Part shown: one piece after another, positions 25,433 to 34,873 of the stretch | How the letters are laid out: the number at the start of each line of letters is the position of its first letter | Position numbering within the stretch: position 1 is the stretch's first letter | Source of the DNA: Allosalinactinospora lopnorensis | GTDB lineage: Bacteria > Actinomycetota > Actinomycetes > Streptosporangiales > Streptosporangiaceae | NCBI RefSeq assembly: GCF_000981225.1 | Contig: NZ_LAJC01000022.1 | Coordinates: forward strand, 1-64,000 | Length of the DNA stretch: 64,000 nt | Direction of reading: 5' to 3' | Program-made: the position numbers and the translations under genes | The notes under the pieces: generated by a model | Seen by the model: only the letters and a program-made list of their open reading frames with translations | Databases searched by the model: none | Told to the model about the DNA's origin: nothing

Positions 25433-26212
25433 ATGCCGGCTGATCCCGTTACCGGTGCTTCCTTCGGTGCTCCGGAACGGCCGCACGTGACCGCCGCGGT
25501 CCTGGCGGGCGGAGTCGGGGTGCGCATGGGCGGGCAACGACCCAAGCAGCTGCTGCCGCTGGCGGGGCGGGCCGTCATCGAGCACTCGGTCGCCGCGTTC
25601 TGCGCCGCTCCTGAGGTCGACGACGTTATCGTACTGATGGTCGAGGAATACCTCCCGGAGATCGAGAAGATGGTGGCCGACAGCGGCCTGACGAAGGTCT
25701 CCGCGATTCTGCCCGGCGGCCCGACCCGCACCCGCACCTCGTGCGCGGCGCTGCGGGCGCTGGACGCGCGCAGCGGGGGCGACATCCTCCTGCTGCACGA
25801 CGCCGCGCGGCCGCTTGTGCGCCGGCGGACCATCGCCTCCTGCGTCGCGGCACTGGACGAGGCGGGTGCCGTGGGTGTGGCGGTTCCCTCCTCCGACACC
25901 GTCGTCGAGGTCGAAAGGGGGGTGTCGGGGGCCGAGGTGCTTCGCGCCGTGCCGCCGCGAAGCGCGCTGCGCCGTATGCAGACTCCGCAGGGCTTCCGGC
26001 TGGATGTGCTCCGACGCGCCTACGACCTGGCGCTCGCCGACCCCGATCTGGTGGCCACCGACGACTGCGGTGTCGTGCTGCGTTACCTGCCGGGGGAAGA
26101 GGTCCGCATCGTCAAGGGCGAGGACAGCAACATCAAGATCACCAATCCCGGCGACATCGAGGTCGCCGAAGTCCTGCTGCGCCATCGGGCCGAAGGGACG
26201 GACCGGGGTTGA
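25433..26212 (+). CDS. IspD/TarI-family cytidylyltransferase
   Basis: A 259-residue protein: VLAGGVGVRMGGQRPKQLLP (CTP-binding loop), LLHDAARPLV, VPSSDTVVEV, MQTPQGFRLDVL, ATDDCGVVL and the end motif NIKITNPGDIEVAE. The family includes IspD (methylerythritol-P) and TarI (ribitol-5-P) cytidylyltransferases. No ispF or other isoprenoid gene is near, while an exporter and a glycerophosphodiesterase are, so a polyol-phosphate role is more likely; that is inference. The ATG at 25433 follows GAGAGAGG. The stop overlaps the start of the next gene. Confidence 0.85.
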   Translation: MPADPVTGASFGAPERPHVTAAVLAGGVGVRMGGQRPKQLLPLAGRAVIEHSVAAFCAAPEVDDVIVLMVEEYLPEIEKMVADSGLTKVSAILPGGPTRTRTSCAALRALDARSGGDILLLHDAARPLVRRRTIASCVAALDEAGAVGVAVPSSDTVVEVERGVSGAEVLRAVPPRSALRRMQTPQGFRLDVLRRAYDLALADPDLVATDDCGVVLRYLPGEEVRIVKGEDSNIKITNPGDIEVAEVLLRHRAEGTDRG

Positions 26213-26964
26213 CGATCTTCACCGCGCCCGAGGTCATCGGGCATCGCGGCGCCGGTCGGGGCGCCGTCGACGGCAACGCGGAGAACACCCTCCCATCGTT
26301 CCGGGCCGCGGCCGAGGCCGGCGCGACCTGGATCGAGATCGACGTGCGCCGAACGGCCGACGACTTCCTGGTGGTCCGGCACGACGCGGCGTTCGCCGAC
26401 GGCCGGGCTCTCGTGGACCTGCCGTTGGAGGCGTGCCGGGAGCACGGCGTGATCACTCTTGAGGAGGCGGTCGAGGCCATTCCCCGGCACATCGGGCTCG
26501 ATGTCGACGTCAAGACGGTGATGGAGGACGCCACCGCCCCGGCCGCGCGTCGCACGATGGCGCTGCTGCTGCCCTTCCTCCGCCGCGAGGCGAAGCGCCG
26601 GCGGCTGTTCGTGTGCTCTTTCGACCCCGCGGCCCTGCTTGCGCTGCACCGCGACGTCCCCGAGGTCCCCACCGCGTGGATGCCGTTCGTCCGCAACCCG
26701 CTGGACCAGGCGGTCGCCGGAGCGGCCGGGTTGGGGTGCTCCATCGTGGCGATCGACGCGCGCTCGTTCGGGCTGTCCGGCGAGACTCCGCGCCCGGGCC
26801 GCCGCGAGGTCGACTACACCGTCAGCATCGCGCACCAGGCCGGGCTGGAGATCGTGTCCTGGTGCCCCGGTCCCGTCGACGCCGCGCGGTTCGCCGATGC
26901 CGGCATGGACGCCGTGGTCGTCGACGACATCCCGGGGGTGATCGAGGCCCTCAAGGCGCGCTAG
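26209..26964 (+). CDS. Glycerophosphodiester phosphodiesterase
   Basis: A 251-residue GDPD-family TIM barrel with the catalytic pieces in order: VIGHRGAG, AENTLPSF, WIEIDVRRTADD and LVVRHD, then LDVDVKT, WCPGPVDAARFADAGMDAV and VVDDIP near the end. It hydrolyses glycerophosphodiesters to glycerol 3-phosphate and an alcohol. There is no signal peptide, so it acts in the cytoplasm. The likely start is a TTG whose last two bases fall in the TGA of the preceding cytidylyltransferase gene, implying coupled translation. It may recycle polyol phosphates or supply glycerophosphate to the locus. Confidence 0.88.
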   Translation: MTIFTAPEVIGHRGAGRGAVDGNAENTLPSFRAAAEAGATWIEIDVRRTADDFLVVRHDAAFADGRALVDLPLEACREHGVITLEEAVEAIPRHIGLDVDVKTVMEDATAPAARRTMALLLPFLRREAKRRRLFVCSFDPAALLALHRDVPEVPTAWMPFVRNPLDQAVAGAAGLGCSIVAIDARSFGLSGETPRPGRREVDYTVSIAHQAGLEIVSWCPGPVDAARFADAGMDAVVVDDIPGVIEALKAR

Positions 26965-27983
26965 GCGTTCTCGCGGTTCTCCTGCCGGGCGCGGACGGTG
27001 CGGGAGTCGGCGCCCAGGCCGGGCGGGCTGGTGAGGAATCCCGTGCCCCACGACATGTGCATCGTGGCCAGCGCCACGGGGACCGCCGCCCGGGCCTTCC
27101 AGGGCAGCCCCGCTCCCAGCGGGACGGATGCGGCCACGATGGCGGCCAGGTAGCCGCCCGGAAGAAGCCAGGCCGGCCAGAAGAACACCCCGCCGGCGAT
27201 CCCCAGCAGGATCGCGAGCACGGCGGCCGGCGGAGCGAGGTAGCGCAGGTTGATGGTCCCCTTGTGCTGGCGGGCGACGACGCGCCGCCAGCGGCCGTAA
27301 TGGAAGTACTGCCGGGCCAGTGCCTTGGGGTTGGGGCGCGGCCGGTAGGAGACGCGCATCCGCGGCTGGAACCAGACGACGCCGCCGCTGCGCCGGATCC
27401 GGTAGTTCATCTCCCAGTCCTGGGCGCGCAGGAACGCCTCGTCGTAGCCTTCGACCCGTTCAAGGGCCGAACGCTGGAAGACGCCCAGGTAGACGGTGTC
27501 GGCCGGGCCTCCCTCGCCGCCGGTGTGGAAGCGTGCGTTGCCCACGCCCACCTTGGAGGTCATGGCGGCGGCGACGGCCCTCTCCCACCAGGTCTCCCCC
27601 TCGGCGGCCATGATGCCGCCCACGTTGTCGGCGCCCGTCTCGCTCAGCGTCTCCACGGCCACCCGGAGATAGTCCGCGGGCATCATCGCGTGGCCGTCGA
27701 TCCGGGCCACGATGGAGTGCGACGACGCGGCGATCGCCGCGTTGAGTCCGGAGGGCGTGCGGCCGCTGGGATTGTCGACGACCTTGATGCGGGGGTCATC
27801 GGCCGCCAGCGAATCGGCGACCTCCCGGGTGCGGTCTTTCGACGGCCCGATGGCGAGCACCACTTCGAGCTCGCCCGGATACTCCTGGGCGAGCACGTGC
27901 CGCACAGCGGCGGCAAGATGGCGCTCCTCGTTCAGGATGGGCATGACTACCGAAACTGCCGGCCAGGTCACGGGCGTGTCCAA
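26961..27983 (-). CDS. GT2-family glycosyltransferase with C-terminal membrane helices
   Basis: About 340 residues. GT-A domain: VSVVMPILNEERHLAAAV, VLAIGPSKDRT, SIVARIDGHAMMP (DxD-like), and FLRAQDWEMNYRIR. Two or three hydrophobic helices follow (YLAPPAAVLAILLGIAGGVFF and later). This fits a membrane-anchored transferase acting on a lipid-linked acceptor. The open frame runs up to an ATG at 28091, but the extra residues are Arg-rich and unlike the family; a TTG at 27983 or a GTG at 27971 is more likely. Its end overlaps the end of the convergent phosphodiesterase gene by four bases. Confidence 0.82.
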   Translation of the reverse strand: MDTPVTWPAVSVVMPILNEERHLAAAVRHVLAQEYPGELEVVLAIGPSKDRTREVADSLAADDPRIKVVDNPSGRTPSGLNAAIAASSHSIVARIDGHAMMPADYLRVAVETLSETGADNVGGIMAAEGETWWERAVAAAMTSKVGVGNARFHTGGEGGPADTVYLGVFQRSALERVEGYDEAFLRAQDWEMNYRIRRSGGVVWFQPRMRVSYRPRPNPKALARQYFHYGRWRRVVARQHKGTINLRYLAPPAAVLAILLGIAGGVFFWPAWLLPGGYLAAIVAASVPLGAGLPWKARAAVPVALATMHMSWGTGFLTSPPGLGADSRTVRARQENRENA

Positions 27984-28370
27984 GGGTCGATGGGCCTTTC
28001 TCGCGCGCCTACGTCCCGGGTGCTGTGCGGGTAGCGGACCCTTCCCGTCCCTCCAGGGGCACGGGCCGCCGCCGTGGTCGCGCTCGCTCACGCGCCGTTC
28101 GATCCGCCACCGCCGGGCGCGACCGCGGCGCGAGAACGTCCAGCTCTCCCACGGTCCGCACCGCGAGACGAAAAGGCTCGGTCTCCGCGTCTGCTATCAG
28201 CTCGCTCGCCTGGTAACGCTACTGCACCTCTCGCCCGGATCCGGCCATGTTCCGGGTACCCGGTGCCCGTCTGGGTACCAACACGCCGAGACGCGGCATC
28301 CCACGGTTCATCGGTGGATCGGTGACAGCCTGGGGAAGGATACGGGGTCGGGCATGTGGAGCGGGGAGCG

Positions 28371-29894
28371 ATGAAGGATGGTGAGAGAGACGGCGGAAAC
28401 CGGACGGGGGAGGACGCCCCGGAGTTTCCCCGTTTCCGCTCGGAGCCCACGCCGCCCGGGCCGACGGAACCGGCGCGCGCCCGGGGAATCGCGGGTATCC
28501 CCAGCGCAAAGGTCCGCCGGCAGCGGGCCGTGCTGCTGTTCGCCGGGATGATGTCGTGTGTCGTGCTCCTGGCCTCCGGTACCGCTTGGGCGTTCACGGA
28601 ATGGGCCTCCGGGCGGATCGACCGCTTCGATGTCTTCGGCGGACTGCTGGACGGCGACCGTCCCGACGCCGGGGCCGAGGGCGCCCTCACCTTCCTCGTC
28701 ATCGGCTCCGACGGCCGGGGGGAGCTCGACGAGGACGAACTGGGTGAGCACGAGGCCACGGGGGAACGCTCGGACAGCATCATGCTCGTCCACCTGAGCG
28801 AGGAGCGCGACCGCGCCGACGTCATCGGTATCCCCCGCGACTCCTGGGTGGACGTCCCCGGCCACGGCAAGAACAAGATCAACGCCGCCTACTCCTACGG
28901 CGGCCCGCAGCTCGCCGTGCAGACCGTGGAGTCGGCCACGAACGTACGTATCGACCACTACGTCGAACTGGACTTCTCGGGCTTCGTCGATGTCGTCGAC
29001 GCTCTCGGGGGAGTCGAGGTCTGCCTGCCCGAACCCATCGACGACCCCAAAGCGCAGCTGAGCATGGACGCCGGCACCCACCAGGTCGACGGGAAGGAGG
29101 CGCTCGCCTTCGCCCGCACGCGCCAGACCTCCGGCGGCGACCTCGACCGCATCGGCCGGCAGCAGCAGGTCCTCTCGGCGCTGCTGGACAAGGCGCTGAG
29201 CTCGGAGACGCTGTCGGACCCGGGAAGATTCGCCGCCTTCCTCGACAGCGCGCTCGGCTCCGTGACCGTGGACGAGGACCTGGACACCGCCACCATCAAC
29301 AAGCTCGGCGGCCAGGTGCGCGACCTCGGCCTCGACGACGTCTCCTTCACCCAGATCCCGGTCGCCGAGACGGACTACTGGACGCCGCGCGGCGATGTCG
29401 CCGTCAGGTGGGAGGAGAAGGGCGCACGGCGACTGTTCGCCGACATCAATGCGGACCGGCCGATCACCGAGAAGGGCAGAGGCGACCGGGCGGACAGGGC
29501 CGCGGACAGCAACGCGGCCGGGAAGCCGCGCCCGCGGGACGTCCGGCTGCAGGTCTTCAACGGCGTCGGCACACCCGGCCTGGGTAACGAGGTCCGGACC
29601 GCGCTCTCGGACGCCGGGTTCGCCGTCCCCGCACAGGCGCGGAACTGGTCCTCGCGAGGCGTCGAAACGACGCTGGTCCGGCACGGCCCCGGGGGCGAGG
29701 ACGCGGCGGCTCTGGTCGCCGAGAGCATTCCCGGTTCCGAGCCGGAGGAGGACGCCACCTTGGGCGAGGAGATCCAGGTGGTGATCGGTTCCAGCTACAC
29801 GGCGGTCGCCCCGCCCGAACCGCCCCCCGCGGAGAGCAGCGCCCCTCGGGACGGCGCCGGCGCCTCCACCGCGCGGGACAACATCTGCGGATAG
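28371..29894 (+). CDS. LCP (LytR-CpsA-Psr) family glycopolymer ligase with LytR_C domain
   Basis: A 507-residue protein: a polar cytoplasmic N-terminus, one membrane helix at about residues 55-80, the LCP core (LTFLVIGSDGRGEL, ERSDSIMLVHLS, GIPRDSWVDVPGHGKNKINA, DFSGFVDVVDALGGV, AFARTRQTSGGDLDRIGRQQ), and a LytR_C domain starting DVRLQVFNGVGTPGLG. The Asp and Arg residues that bind the polyprenyl pyrophosphate are present. It would attach the exported polymer to peptidoglycan. It is the intact partner of the broken LCP gene at 6376. The ATG at 28371 is preferred over a GTG at 28356. Confidence 0.92.
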   Translation: MKDGERDGGNRTGEDAPEFPRFRSEPTPPGPTEPARARGIAGIPSAKVRRQRAVLLFAGMMSCVVLLASGTAWAFTEWASGRIDRFDVFGGLLDGDRPDAGAEGALTFLVIGSDGRGELDEDELGEHEATGERSDSIMLVHLSEERDRADVIGIPRDSWVDVPGHGKNKINAAYSYGGPQLAVQTVESATNVRIDHYVELDFSGFVDVVDALGGVEVCLPEPIDDPKAQLSMDAGTHQVDGKEALAFARTRQTSGGDLDRIGRQQQVLSALLDKALSSETLSDPGRFAAFLDSALGSVTVDEDLDTATINKLGGQVRDLGLDDVSFTQIPVAETDYWTPRGDVAVRWEEKGARRLFADINADRPITEKGRGDRADRAADSNAAGKPRPRDVRLQVFNGVGTPGLGNEVRTALSDAGFAVPAQARNWSSRGVETTLVRHGPGGEDAAALVAESIPGSEPEEDATLGEEIQVVIGSSYTAVAPPEPPPAESSAPRDGAGASTARDNICG

Positions 29895-30014
29895 CGGTCC
29901 GGCCCCCGGCCCGTGCGCGGGCGTACGGAGCAGTACCGAAGAGGTGCGCTAGGGTGCCCGGGGCATCATGGTTATGAGCACAATGCCGGGCGCAGTAAGC
30001 CTCAGGAGGATCCC

Positions 30015-30698
30015 GTGCTACGCCATATGTTCGGCCTGTTGGCCGGACTGCTCTGCACGCCGCTGCTGTGGGTCGGTGCCGCATGGTCGGCCGCCGAGAT
30101 CGGGACGGGCCCGGAGGGCGGGAACCTCGACAGCGGCTCGGCGATGCCGGCGGTCGCCGCGCTCCTGGCCATCGGCGTGCTCGGCGGGGTGCTGGTCGGC
30201 GCCCGGATATCGCCGCTGGCCGCGTTCCTCTCCGGCGGGCTGCTGCTGGGGTTCTGCCTCTGGCCCCTGCTGGATCCCGCCTCGCTGAACGCCGCCCTGC
30301 CGGGCTGGCTGGACTCCGGTTCGCTGTTCCACCCGCTGGGGCCGGCGCTGCCGGTCACCCTGCCTTTGGGCACTCTGCTCTTCTTCTCCGCGCTGTTCCC
30401 GTCGCGGTGGCGCTCGGCGGGGGCCGCCTACGCCGCCACCACCCCGCCCCCCGCGTACGAGGCGGTCCCCGATTCCGGCTACCCGCCGGTGGCCGGCGGG
30501 TACGACCAGCGGCCGTACCCGAGCGGGCCCGCCCCGGAGACGGAGGAGCCCGGCGCTCCCGGGTACGGCGACTCCGCCAAGTCCACGACACCGTTCCAGC
30601 GGGACCCGCGGGGCGGCGCGCCCCGCCCCGCGTGGACCGACACACCGCCCGATCCCGCGTCCCAGACCCGGGTCTTCCGCGAAGAGGAGGACCGGTGA
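30015..30698 (+). CDS. Hypothetical membrane protein
   Basis: A 227-residue protein with four hydrophobic helices in the first 130 residues (LLAGLLCTPLLWVGAAWSA, then three more) and a proline/glycine/tyrosine-rich cytoplasmic-type tail (YEAVPDSGYPPVAGGYDQRP) ending in REEEDR. The GTG at 30015 has a strong AGGAGGA just upstream. I do not recognise a function. It lies 120 bases after the LCP gene, in the same direction. Confidence 0.75.
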   Translation: MLRHMFGLLAGLLCTPLLWVGAAWSAAEIGTGPEGGNLDSGSAMPAVAALLAIGVLGGVLVGARISPLAAFLSGGLLLGFCLWPLLDPASLNAALPGWLDSGSLFHPLGPALPVTLPLGTLLFFSALFPSRWRSAGAAYAATTPPPAYEAVPDSGYPPVAGGYDQRPYPSGPAPETEEPGAPGYGDSAKSTTPFQRDPRGGAPRPAWTDTPPDPASQTRVFREEEDR

Positions 30699-30982
30699 AC
30701 AGTACGGCGGAAGGGGACGGTCCAGCGCATTTCCGAAGGTAATCTTGAACCCGACCGCCAGCCCTCGAATCCCGCGATCCTCGCGGGACCGCACGGAACC
30801 GTTCATCCACCCCTTGATTGCCCTGTTTTAACTCACGGTTAAGGTTGCGCCGCGGCCGAGTCCGGCAATGTCTCCCCTAACACGTGTTGCGCGGGCTCCC
30901 GGACGCCGCGTCACCTGCGGTGGGGCGAAAGGTGAAGGGCCGCCTGCGCGGCACGGTGGTGGAAGCAAGGAAGGACGGACCA

Positions 30983-32314
30983 TTGGTCGAAGGACAACGC
31001 AACAGGATCTCGGTCATCGGAACCGGGTACCTGGGCGCCACACACGCCGCCTGCATGGCCGATCTCGGCTTCGAAGTGCTGGGCCTTGACGTCGACCAGA
31101 CCAAGATCGACAGTCTTTCCGCCGGCCGCATCCCGTTCTACGAGCCCGGGCTGGAAGAGGTCCTCGGCCGCAACCTGGCCAACGGACGCCTGCGCTTCAC
31201 CACCGACTACGACGAGGTCACCGAGTTCGCCGACACCCATTTCCTCTGTGTCGGGACACCACAGCGCGCCGATTCCAACGCCGCCGACCTCAGTTACGTC
31301 GAAGCCGCCGTCGAAAGCCTCGCCCCGCGGTTGACCCGCCCGGCGGTGGTGATCGGCAAGTCCACCGTCCCCGTAGGCACGGCCGCCCGCGTCGCGGCCC
31401 AGTTCCATGCCATCGCCCCAGCGGGCGAGGCCGTCGAGCTCGGCTGGAGCCCGGAGTTCCTGCGCGAGGGCTTCGGCGTCGAGGACACCCTGCGGCCCAA
31501 CCGCATCGTCATCGGCACCGACTCCGAACGGGTCGAGACGGTCATGCGGGAGATCTCCACCGCACAGATCGAACAGGGCATCCCGTTTCTCGTGACCGAC
31601 CTCCAGACCGCAGAGCTGGTCAAGGTCTCGGCCAACGCATTCCTGGCCACCAAGATCTCCTTCATCAACGCCATGGCGGAGGTCTCCGAGGCGGCCGGCG
31701 CCGATGTCATGCAGCTGGCCAAGGCACTCTCCTACGACGACCGCATCGGCGGCAAGTTCCTCGGCCCGGGGCTCGGTTTCGGCGGGGGATGCCTGCCCAA
31801 GGACATCCGCGCTTTCATGGCCCGCGCCGATGAGCTCGGCGTCGAGCCCGCGCTGTCGTTCCTCCGCGAGGTCGACGCCATCAACCAGCGCCGCAGGGCC
31901 CGCACGATCGATATCGCACGGGCCCTCATCGGCGGTGGGTTCGCCGGCCGTACCATCGCCGTCTTGGGGGCCGCGTTCAAACCCAACTCCGACGACATCC
32001 GGGACTCCCCGGCGCTCGACGTCGCCTCCACCATCGCCTCACTGGGCGCGACCGTGACCGTTTACGACCCCGAAGCGCTCGAGAAGGCGCAGCAGGCCCA
32101 CCCCGAGCTCAACTACGCGCACTCCATGCTGGAGGCGGTGCGCGACGCCGAGGTCGTGCTGATGCTCACGGAGTGGACCGAGTTCCGCGACGCCGACCCT
32201 GAGGAGGTCGCCAAGGTCGTGGCGAAGCGCAACATCGTCGACGGCCGCAACGCGCTCGACGCGACCGAGTGGCGCGCCCACGGCTGGACCTACCGCGCTC
32301 TCGGCCGCCCCTGA
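30983..32314 (+). CDS. ugd: UDP-glucose 6-dehydrogenase
   Basis: A 443-residue nucleotide-sugar dehydrogenase: NAD fold ISVIGTGYLGATHAACMADL, GKSTVPVGT, EFLREG, catalytic motif GFGGGCLPKDIRAF with Cys270, and UDP-binding domain VLGAAFKPNSDDIRDSPAL. The GGGCLPKD form is that of UDP-glucose dehydrogenases. It gives UDP-glucuronic acid, so with the wecB/wecC pair the locus could make two acidic sugars. The TTG at 30983 is chosen because AAGGAAGGA lies just before it and the family N-terminus starts there; the frame is open further upstream without family character. Confidence 0.92.
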   Translation: MVEGQRNRISVIGTGYLGATHAACMADLGFEVLGLDVDQTKIDSLSAGRIPFYEPGLEEVLGRNLANGRLRFTTDYDEVTEFADTHFLCVGTPQRADSNAADLSYVEAAVESLAPRLTRPAVVIGKSTVPVGTAARVAAQFHAIAPAGEAVELGWSPEFLREGFGVEDTLRPNRIVIGTDSERVETVMREISTAQIEQGIPFLVTDLQTAELVKVSANAFLATKISFINAMAEVSEAAGADVMQLAKALSYDDRIGGKFLGPGLGFGGGCLPKDIRAFMARADELGVEPALSFLREVDAINQRRRARTIDIARALIGGGFAGRTIAVLGAAFKPNSDDIRDSPALDVASTIASLGATVTVYDPEALEKAQQAHPELNYAHSMLEAVRDAEVVLMLTEWTEFRDADPEEVAKVVAKRNIVDGRNALDATEWRAHGWTYRALGRP

Positions 32315-32319
32315 AAGGC

Positions 32320-32343
32320 GGCGCCGGCCGTACCGCCGGCGCC
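32320..32343. terminator. Hairpin between convergent ugd and purE
   Basis: A nine-base perfect inverted repeat (GGCGCCGGC and its complement) with a six-base loop CGTACC, placed six bases after the ugd stop and 29 bases past the purE stop. It could end both transcripts. Confidence 0.6.
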
Positions 32344-32371
32344 CCGACGGGAGCGTCTCCCGCCTACCGGG

Positions 32372-32911
32372 TCATCCACCCATACCGAAACCGATGGACG
32401 CGTTGCCCGCGTCCACCTGGCGGCGCAGGCGTTCGCCCTTGGCCTGGGCCTGCGTTTTCAGATCGGCCTGGAAGCCGCGCATCTTCTCGCGGAGGTCGGC
32501 GTCGTGCATGGCGAGCATGCGCACCGCGAGCAGAGCGGCGTTCCGGGCCGCGCCGATCGCGACCGTGGCGACGGGGACACCCGCGGGCATCTGCACCATG
32601 GACAGCAGCGAGTCCATGCCGTCGAGGTGCTTCAACGGGACCGGCACCCCGATGACCGGCAGCGGCGTGACGGAGGCCAGCATGCCCGGAAGGTGGGCCG
32701 CTCCCCCGGCCCCGGCGATGATCGCCTTCAGTCCGCGGTCGGCGGCCTCCGAACCGTAGGCGACCATCTCCTCGGGCATCCGGTGCGCGGAGACGACGTC
32801 GGCCTCGTAGGAGACGTCGAACACCTCCAGCGCCGTGGCCGCTTCCCGCATCACGGGCCAGTCGGAGTCACTGCCCATGATGATGCCGATGGTGGGGGCG
32901 GTCTCGGTCAA
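32372..32911 (-). CDS. purE: N5-carboxyaminoimidazole ribonucleotide mutase
   Basis: A 179-residue class I PurE with [38 protein letters not shown] and [17 protein letters not shown]. It moves the carboxyl group from N5-CAIR to give CAIR in purine synthesis. Its ATG overlaps the stop of purK by four bases (ATGA type), so the two are translationally coupled. It is slightly longer than usual at the C-terminus ([16 protein letters not shown]). Confidence 0.95.
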   Translation of the reverse strand: MTETAPTIGIIMGSDSDWPVMREAATALEVFDVSYEADVVSAHRMPEEMVAYGSEAADRGLKAIIAGAGGAAHLPGMLASVTPLPVIGVPVPLKHLDGMDSLLSMVQMPAGVPVATVAIGAARNAALLAVRMLAMHDADLREKMRGFQADLKTQAQAKGERLRRQVDAGNASIGFGMGG

Positions 32912-34065
32912 TTCGCGTCTCCCTTGAGGTAGGCGGCGGCGGCACGGGCCCGTCCGAGCAGCTCCCGGTGGTCAGCACCCTGTACGGTGACATGCCCGAT
33001 CTTGCGGCCGGGCCGGACGTCCTTGCCGTAGAAGTGCATCTTGAGCTCGGGGTCCTTGGCCATCACATGAATGTAGCGGCTGAAGATGTCGGGATCCTCC
33101 CCGCCCAGCACGTTGGCCATCACCGAGTAGGGGGCGGTGGTACGCGGCGATCCCAGCGGCAGGTCGAGGACCGCGCGCAGGTGCTGCTCGAACTGGGAGG
33201 TGCGGGCCCCTTCGATCGTCCAGTGCCCGGAGTTGTGCGGACGCATGGCCAACTCGTTGATGACGACCCCGTCGCCGGTCTCGAAGAGCTCCACCGCGAG
33301 CATGCCGGTAACGCCGAGCGCGTGCGCCAGCTCGATCGCGAGCTCCTGGGCCCGGGTCGCCTTCTCCTCGTCGAGTCCGGGCGCGGGCGCGATCACCTCG
33401 TGGCAGATGCCGTCCCGCTGCACCGTCTCGACCACCGAGTAGGCCGCGACCTGCCCGTAGGGCGACCGCGCGACCTGCACGGCGAGCTCGCGCCGGAAGG
33501 CGACCTTCTCCTCCACCAGCAGTGGAACCTCGGCCTCGGCCGCCCGTTCCAGCACGGTCCGCGCCTCCGCCGCGGAGCCGACGACCCATACTCCCTTGCC
33601 GTCGTAACCGCCGCGTGCCGCCTTCAGCACCAGCGGCCATCCGGTCTCGGCGGCGAACGCCTCGACGTGGGCGACGGTGGTCACCGCGCGCCAGTGAGGG
33701 CAGGGCGCCCCCAGTTCCGCGGCACGGGTCCGCATTCGCAGTTTGTCCTGCGCATAGCGCAGCGCCTCGCGGCTCGGCCGGACGGCCGCACCGGTGTGCT
33801 CCACCTCACGCAGCACCGGATCGGGTACGTGCTCATGGTCGAAGGTGACCACGTCGCAGGACTTCGCGAAAGCCAGCAGGTCGGCCAGTCCCCGATCGTC
33901 ACCCAGTTGCACGTCGGCACAGACCAGCGCGGCGCTGTCGGAGGTGGAGCCGGTCAGCACCCGGAAATCGGCGTCCAGGGCGATGGCCGCCTGATGCGTC
34001 ATCCGGGCAAGCTGGCCGCCGCCGACCATGCCGACGCGGGGGACGGGCCGATTACGCTCGCTCAC
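32908..34065 (-). CDS. purK: N5-carboxyaminoimidazole ribonucleotide synthase
   Basis: A 385-residue ATP-grasp enzyme: [17 protein letters not shown] at the N-terminus, [37 protein letters not shown], and [20 protein letters not shown]. It makes N5-CAIR from AIR, bicarbonate and ATP, feeding PurE. It is divergent from the GtrA gene, with 128 bases between starts. Confidence 0.95.
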   Translation of the reverse strand: MSERNRPVPRVGMVGGGQLARMTHQAAIALDADFRVLTGSTSDSAALVCADVQLGDDRGLADLLAFAKSCDVVTFDHEHVPDPVLREVEHTGAAVRPSREALRYAQDKLRMRTRAAELGAPCPHWRAVTTVAHVEAFAAETGWPLVLKAARGGYDGKGVWVVGSAAEARTVLERAAEAEVPLLVEEKVAFRRELAVQVARSPYGQVAAYSVVETVQRDGICHEVIAPAPGLDEEKATRAQELAIELAHALGVTGMLAVELFETGDGVVINELAMRPHNSGHWTIEGARTSQFEQHLRAVLDLPLGSPRTTAPYSVMANVLGGEDPDIFSRYIHVMAKDPELKMHFYGKDVRPGRKIGHVTVQGADHRELLGRARAAAAYLKGDAN

Positions 34066-34193
34066 AGTTCCTCAACTCGTTGAATCGTTCGTACGTGGTG
34101 TGCGCGGAGGGAGAAGACATAGGCTGCTACAGGGCTCTGGGGTTACTACCCAGGGATTCTAGTGACCACCGTGAGGAGAGGTCGGACCACCTC

Positions 34194-34700
34194 GTGCGAC
34201 CGGTTGTAGCGCTCTATCGCCGCTTCTCATGGCTGATCCACGAGCTCGCGAAGTTCGGGACCGTTGGCACCCTCGCCTACGGGGTGCAGATCGCGACGAC
34301 GAACCTCTTCTGGGCGGTCTTCGGCATGCCGCCGCTGACCGGACAGGGGGCGGGCACTCTCTGCGCCACGGTCGTGGCGTTCCTCGGGCACCGCTACTGG
34401 ACGTTCCACCACCGGGCGCGCACGGGGCTGGGCCGGGAGTACGCGCTGTTCTTCATCATGAACGGCGTCGGGATACTCATCCAGCTCCTGTGCGTCGGAG
34501 TCACCGTCTACCTGCTCGGTTTCGAGGGGGAGCTGGCCTACAACATCTCGGGCAACGTCGTCGGGGTCGGACTCGGCACCCTGTTCCGCTTCTGGTCCTA
34601 CAAGAAGTGGGTGTTCCCCGCGGTCGCGGTTTCCGGTATCGGCGTCCCCGCCGATGCGGGGGAAGGCCCCGCAGCCGCCGGCGGAAGCGAGAGCGCCTGA
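34194..34700 (+). CDS. GtrA-family membrane protein
   Basis: About 168 residues with four hydrophobic helices. The GtrA pattern is clear: ELAKFGTVGTLAYGVQIATT, GHRYWTFHHR and FWSYKKWVF at the end. GtrA proteins are thought to flip polyprenyl-phosphate sugars. The GTG at 34194 is chosen to match the family length; GAGGAGAGG lies 12 bases upstream, which is long, and the frame is open further up to 34080. It may serve the surface-glycan genes of the first half of the window. Confidence 0.85.
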   Translation: MRPVVALYRRFSWLIHELAKFGTVGTLAYGVQIATTNLFWAVFGMPPLTGQGAGTLCATVVAFLGHRYWTFHHRARTGLGREYALFFIMNGVGILIQLLCVGVTVYLLGFEGELAYNISGNVVGVGLGTLFRFWSYKKWVFPAVAVSGIGVPADAGEGPAAAGGSESA

Positions 34701-34873
34701 TCACCTTCCGTCATATTCTCGCCACTTTTCAGAAAAGAAAATTTAAAATCTTGGCGCTTCCGGATGATTAGTGAAGGATTTCCCGCCGTGAGCGTTCTGT
34801 AATTTCGGTCGAACCGGGATCGCCCCGGCGCGCGTAATAGGGAAACACCTTCCACTCGACTTACGATCGGTAC

